Below are positions 5,237 to 8,618 of a stretch of DNA of 8,618 nt, piece after piece; the first letter of the stretch is position 1, and each line of letters begins with the position of its first letter. Both the position numbers and the translations under genes were made by a program. Below the pieces are notes generated by a model that saw nothing but the letters and a program-made list of their open reading frames with translations, was not told where the DNA came from and ran no database searches. The stretch is from Armatimonadota bacterium (GTDB taxonomy: Bacteria; Armatimonadota; Zipacnadia; Zipacnadales; VGFC01): the NCBI GenBank assembly GCA_016869015.1, contig VGFB01000112.1:1-8618 (forward strand). The letters are read 5' to 3'.

Positions 5237-8200
5237 ATGGACTGTCCGCATGACCATGGGGCGATGGCGCAGGTTGGGAAGTTCTGGGTCTGCGGGGAGT
5301 GCGGGCATCAGGTTCCACTTGCCGCCGGTCCCGACTTGGGACCCGCGGGTGCCCCGCCTCCTATCGTGGACCGTCTCCCCAGCCCGGTTGCCATCCCGCT
5401 GAGCGAGTACCTCGCCGAGAGGCATCCGGTGCTGCGGTTGCATCGGATGTGCGACTTCGCGGAGGTGCTGACACGGTTCCTCACGATGGTCGCGCTGGCC
5501 GAGGTGCGCCGGCAGCTCGGGGAGGGACCGCTACCGGAGGGATTGCTGACGGTTCTCCAGCCCAGCATCGAGCGCCCGACCTTTGGCCAGTGGCGCGACA
5601 TGCTGCTGGCGTTGGTGGAGGCCAGTGCGGAGGACGCGGACCCGGTCGTGCCGGAGCTGCGCGGCTTCGTGGAGGAGGACCTGAGGCCGGTGCTGGCTGA
5701 GCTCGTCCCGCTGCGCAACGACCTCGCGCACGGGGGCCCGCTGCGACAGGCGGCTGCGCGCGAGCACCTCGCGGAATGGGAGCCGCGGGTCGGCGAGTTG
5801 GCTGAGGGGCTGGGCTTCCTCGCGGAGGGTACGGTCTGCTTCCTCGGCGAGGAGGGGGCGTTGTGGTTGCGCGGGGCGGATCCCGAAGGCGAACCGTCCG
5901 AGGCGCCGGCCGCGCTGGGCGAGGCGCTGCGCCGACATGTGGTGCTGCTGCGCGGTGAGCGGCACCTGGACCTCTGGCCGCTGTGTGAGTACGGCCGGGC
6001 GGCGGTCGTGACGCCGGAGCGCGCGCAGCCCGCGGACCACGACAGCCCGCTCGTGTACTTCCGCGCGGAGCGCGACCGGCTGCTGTATGCAGCGCTCGGA
6101 GTCGACCTACCCCGCGCCGAGCGCCGCGACACGCTCGCCGAGTTCCGCAGCCTGTTCCGCCTCGAGGAGCGCGTCCGCCCCGAGCCCGGCGCGGTCAGCG
6201 ACTTCGAGGCGGAGATCAGGGCCGACTCACAGGCGCTGGTAGGCCGGAAGACGGAGCTCGCGCAGGCGAAGGACGCGGTCAAGTCTGCGGACAGCGGTGT
6301 CCTCTGGATCACCGGGCCGGGCGGCATCGGCAAGAGCTTCCTCATGGCGAGGTTGGCGGCGGACCTGGGCCACGCTCCTGGGCACCTGCGCCGGATCGCG
6401 TGGCGCTTCAAGGCTGGCGACAGCGCGCGCTGCAACCGGGTGCCCTTCCTCCGGCACTCCGTGCAGCGGCTCTCTGCGTGGTTGGAGCAGGACGGCCCGA
6501 CCCCCGCGCAGGAAGCGGAGGAACTGGAGCGGCAGTTGGCCGACCTGCTGGATCAGGCCGGCCAACTGACCGCGGCTGACCCTCGCGGCCGTCCGCCGCG
6601 GGTGCTGTTCGTGCTCGATGGTCTGGATGAGATCGAGCGCCTCGACGAGGCCTTCCCCGAGCTGCCTTTCCGCCTGGCGCGGCCGAACGTGGTGTGGCTC
6701 TGCGCGGGGCGGCCGGAGGGCGGTCTGCCGCAGGTCTTTGCCGAGGCGCTCTGCACGCACGTCTTCCCCGGCGGCCTGCCGGCGATGAGCGCCGACGACA
6801 TCCGCGCGCTGCTGATCGAGGAGGTCGGCTCGCGGAAGTACGATCTGCTGGCGCTCGATCAGGAGGTCGGCGAGGAGGTTGCCAACCAGGCCCTCGACGC
6901 GATCGTCGAGCGCGCCGACGGCCTGCCGCTGTACGTGCACTTCGTGACGCAGGACCTGCTGTCGGGGCACTTCCGCTTCAGCGAGTTGGCCCATCGTCTG
7001 CCGCCCAGCCTGAGCGCCTACTACGAGGACCTGCTGCGGCGCCTGGGCATCGGCGCGCTGAGCGCGCTGCTGACACCTCTGGTCGTGACGATCTGCCACG
7101 CCAAGGCGCCGCTGGACGAGGACACGCTGCACGAACTCATGGCGCGGCGCAAGGTGCTGACGGCCGACGAGGCCGGCCGCAGCCTGCTGGGCCAGGGCTT
7201 GCACGCGACGCAGTCGATGCTGCGTAGCGCGCCGACGCCGTGGGGCGGGCTCGGGTACGAGCCATACCACCCGACGTTCCGCGAGCACGTGCTGAGCGAC
7301 CCCGCGGGCGCCATTGGCCCGCAGAACGCCCTCGCCCGGGACGAGCTGTGCGCCCTGTCCCTCGACTGGCGCAACCTGCCCGCCGAGAGCGCCCCTCGTC
7401 TCTACGCCCTGCGCTTCGGCCCGCGGACGCTCCTCGAGGCCGAGCGCTGGGACGACCTCAGCGCGCTCCTCACCGACCTCGAGTTCATCGAGGCCAAGTG
7501 CGAGGGAGGGATGACGTACGAACTCGTTGCGGACTACAACGCGGCGTTGGTCATGCCGTCCCTGTCACCCGTCACCGGTCACCTGTCACCTGCCGTCGAA
7601 CCGTTCGCCCGCTTCGTCCGCGCCAACGCCCATATCTTCGCCCAAGGGCTCGAATGGGTGCTCCAGCGCGCCTACAACAGCGCCGAGTCGGGTCCCGTGC
7701 CTGAAGCGGCCGAACGGCTGCTCAGCGACGCGGGGCGAGCGAAGCGACCGTGGTTTCGTCTGATCCACCGGCCCGAGGAGGCGCCGGGCGCGTGCCTGCA
7801 GGTGCTGCAGGGCCATACGGGGTGGGTCATGTCCGTGGCGGTGACGCGGGACGGAAGCCGGGCAGTGACGGGGAGCGGCGACCGGACCGTCCGGGTGTGG
7901 TACCTGGACACCGGAACCTGTCTCCGCACCCTCGAAGGACACACCAACGGGGTGATAGCCGTCGCCCTCACCCCCGACGGGCAACGGGCGGTCACGGGAA
8001 GCTCCGACCGCACCGTCCGCGTCTGGGACCTCAACACGGGTACCTGTCTCCGGACCCTTGAAGGACACACCGACGGGGTGCGAGCCGTCGCCCTCACCCC
8101 CGACGGGCAACGGGCGGTCACGGGAAGCTACGACAAAACCATCCGCGTCTGGGACCTCAACACCGGAACCTGTCTCCGCACCCTCCAAGGACACACCGGC

Positions 8201-8618
8201 TCGGTGAACGCCGTCGCCCTCACCCCCGACGGGCAACGGGCGGTCACGGGAAGCTCGGACCACACCGTCCGCGTCTGGGACCTGGACACCGGCAGCTGTC
8301 TTCGCACCCTCCAAGGCCACACCGAACCGGTGCAAGCCGTCGCCCTCACGCCCGACGGGCACCGGGCGGTGACGGGGGGCAGCGACCACACCGTCCGCGT
8401 CTGGGACCTGGACACCGGTACCTGTCTCCAAACCCTCCAAGGACACACCGACTCGGTGACCGCCGTGGCCCTCACCCCCGACGGGCAGCGGGCGGTCACG
8501 GGTAGTGGCGACCGCACCGTCCGCGTCTGGGACCTGGACACCGGCGTCTGTCTCCGGACCCTCCAGGGACACACCCGCGGGGTGAACGCCGTGGCCCTCA
8601 CCCCCGACGGACAGCGCG
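5237..8618 (+). CDS. HEPN-like / NACHT STAND ATPase / WD40 protein, partial at right edge
   Basis: The first 1127 residues are visible; the frame is open at the window end. Residues 3-24 are a zinc-ribbon-like segment (C3, H5, H7, C19, C22, H24). Residues about 60-190 are helical and carry R160-N-D-L-A-H165, the R-x4-H motif of HEPN domains, many of which are RNases. Residues 190-330 form a mixed domain often seen after such modules, followed by VGRKTEL (335-341). The STAND ATPase shows Walker A GPGGIGKS (360-367), Walker B LFVLDGLDE (457-465, the NACHT-type DGxDE form), a sensor-like Arg492 in CAGRP, and DGLPL (561-565). A helical region leads to WD40 repeats from residue 853. The ATG follows GGGGTGA (5227-5233). 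An in-frame TGA at 5231-5233 rules out a start further upstream, and starting at Met10 would lose part of the Cys/His cluster. By family logic, the WD40 part senses, the NACHT part oligomerises with ATP, and the N-terminus is the effector. An antiviral or other conflict role is inferred; a signalling role is the alternative. Confidence 0.9.
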   Translation, partial: MDCPHDHGAMAQVGKFWVCGECGHQVPLAAGPDLGPAGAPPPIVDRLPSPVAIPLSEYLAERHPVLRLHRMCDFAEVLTRFLTMVALAEVRRQLGEGPLPEGLLTVLQPSIERPTFGQWRDMLLALVEASAEDADPVVPELRGFVEEDLRPVLAELVPLRNDLAHGGPLRQAAAREHLAEWEPRVGELAEGLGFLAEGTVCFLGEEGALWLRGADPEGEPSEAPAALGEALRRHVVLLRGERHLDLWPLCEYGRAAVVTPERAQPADHDSPLVYFRAERDRLLYAALGVDLPRAERRDTLAEFRSLFRLEERVRPEPGAVSDFEAEIRADSQALVGRKTELAQAKDAVKSADSGVLWITGPGGIGKSFLMARLAADLGHAPGHLRRIAWRFKAGDSARCNRVPFLRHSVQRLSAWLEQDGPTPAQEAEELERQLADLLDQAGQLTAADPRGRPPRVLFVLDGLDEIERLDEAFPELPFRLARPNVVWLCAGRPEGGLPQVFAEALCTHVFPGGLPAMSADDIRALLIEEVGSRKYDLLALDQEVGEEVANQALDAIVERADGLPLYVHFVTQDLLSGHFRFSELAHRLPPSLSAYYEDLLRRLGIGALSALLTPLVVTICHAKAPLDEDTLHELMARRKVLTADEAGRSLLGQGLHATQSMLRSAPTPWGGLGYEPYHPTFREHVLSDPAGAIGPQNALARDELCALSLDWRNLPAESAPRLYALRFGPRTLLEAERWDDLSALLTDLEFIEAKCEGGMTYELVADYNAALVMPSLSPVTGHLSPAVEPFARFVRANAHIFAQGLEWVLQRAYNSAESGPVPEAAERLLSDAGRAKRPWFRLIHRPEEAPGACLQVLQGHTGWVMSVAVTRDGSRAVTGSGDRTVRVWYLDTGTCLRTLEGHTNGVIAVALTPDGQRAVTGSSDRTVRVWDLNTGTCLRTLEGHTDGVRAVALTPDGQRAVTGSYDKTIRVWDLNTGTCLRTLQGHTGSVNAVALTPDGQRAVTGSSDHTVRVWDLDTGSCLRTLQGHTEPVQAVALTPDGHRAVTGGSDHTVRVWDLDTGTCLQTLQGHTDSVTAVALTPDGQRAVTGSGDRTVRVWDLDTGVCLRTLQGHTRGVNAVALTPDGQR
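7563..7590 (+). repeat. Four-copy heptamer repeat inside the STAND gene
   Basis: The heptamer NGTCACC occurs four times in a row (7563-7569, 7570-7576, 7577-7583, 7584-7590), with only the first base varying. It encodes part of SLSPVTGHLSPA in the linker between the ATPase/helical region and the WD40 domain, near residues 776-786. Gain or loss of one unit would shift the frame and remove the propeller. Confidence 0.8.
7793..8618 (+). repeat. 126-bp tandem repeats encoding WD40 blades
   Basis: Six full 42-codon units start at 7793, 7919, 8045, 8171, 8297 and 8423; a seventh starts at 8549 and is cut by the window end. Each encodes CLxTLxGHT..V.AVALTPDGQRAVTGS.D.TVRVWDL.TG. Units 2-7 are close to identical at DNA level, including synonymous sites. 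A 46-base block is identical in units 2, 3 and 4 (7958-8003, 8084-8129, 8210-8255). Unit 1 encodes a similar blade with much more divergent codons and begins CLQVLQGHTGWV. At least seven blades are seen, and the true number is unknown because the array continues off the edge. Confidence 0.95.

Noticed and set aside
7586..8572. Long minus-strand open frame opposite the WD40 repeats
   Set aside because: It mirrors the GC-rich 126-bp repeats. The plus-strand frame gives canonical WD40 blades, whereas the minus frame has no recognisable domain.

Overview
The window is GC-rich and reads as bacterial. It holds three complete genes, one gene cut by the right edge, and two repeat-rich non-coding stretches. 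No rRNA or tRNA, IS transposase or CRISPR array was seen. The taxon cannot be fixed from sequence alone. The gene types (a DUF6057-like membrane protein, a PD40 propeller with a CxxCH motif, a WD40-STAND ATPase) suggest an environmental lineage such as Armatimonadota, Planctomycetota, Chloroflexota or relatives. A perfect match to the Gram-positive type LexA box CGAACRNRYGTTCG fits several of these. This placement is inference.

Left part (1-3795). A 51-bp tandem array carrying a hairpin in each unit, with an inverted copy of its core at the window edge, precedes a two-gene operon. The operon encodes a 631-residue polytopic membrane protein with a TPR-like C-terminal half, then (ATGA overlap) a 528-residue membrane-anchored PD40 propeller with a single CLNCH haem-type motif. 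A convergent minus-strand gene (3815-4600) encodes a secreted protein with an Ig-like domain and TPRs. As I recall, DUF6057 and CxxCH/PD40 genes also occur together in Bacteroidota, so the pair is probably a functional unit at the cell envelope. Its role is unknown.

Middle (4601-5236). The divergent intergenic region is unusually structured. It has a probable promoter for the minus-strand gene, a 10-bp inverted repeat, and a perfect 27-bp inverted repeat whose two arms each contain a GAAC-N4-GTTC dyad. The hairpin loop is complementary to a 9-nt upstream segment. A consensus LexA-type box and an 8-bp hairpin follow about 100 bp before the next gene.

Right part (5237-8618, open at the right edge). 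One large gene encodes, in order, a small Cys/His zinc-ribbon-like segment, a helical HEPN-like domain with R-x4-H (RNDLAH), a linker domain, a NACHT-type STAND ATPase (GPGGIGKS, LFVLDGLDE), a helical region and a WD40 propeller. The propeller's 42-residue repeats are nearly identical except at a few positions expected on the propeller face. This resembles the architecture of bacterial STAND immune receptors and of fungal HET-E/HET-D non-self recognition proteins. It is the best candidate for an undescribed system here: a possible SOS-linked, rapidly diversifying HEPN-NACHT-WD40 conflict receptor.
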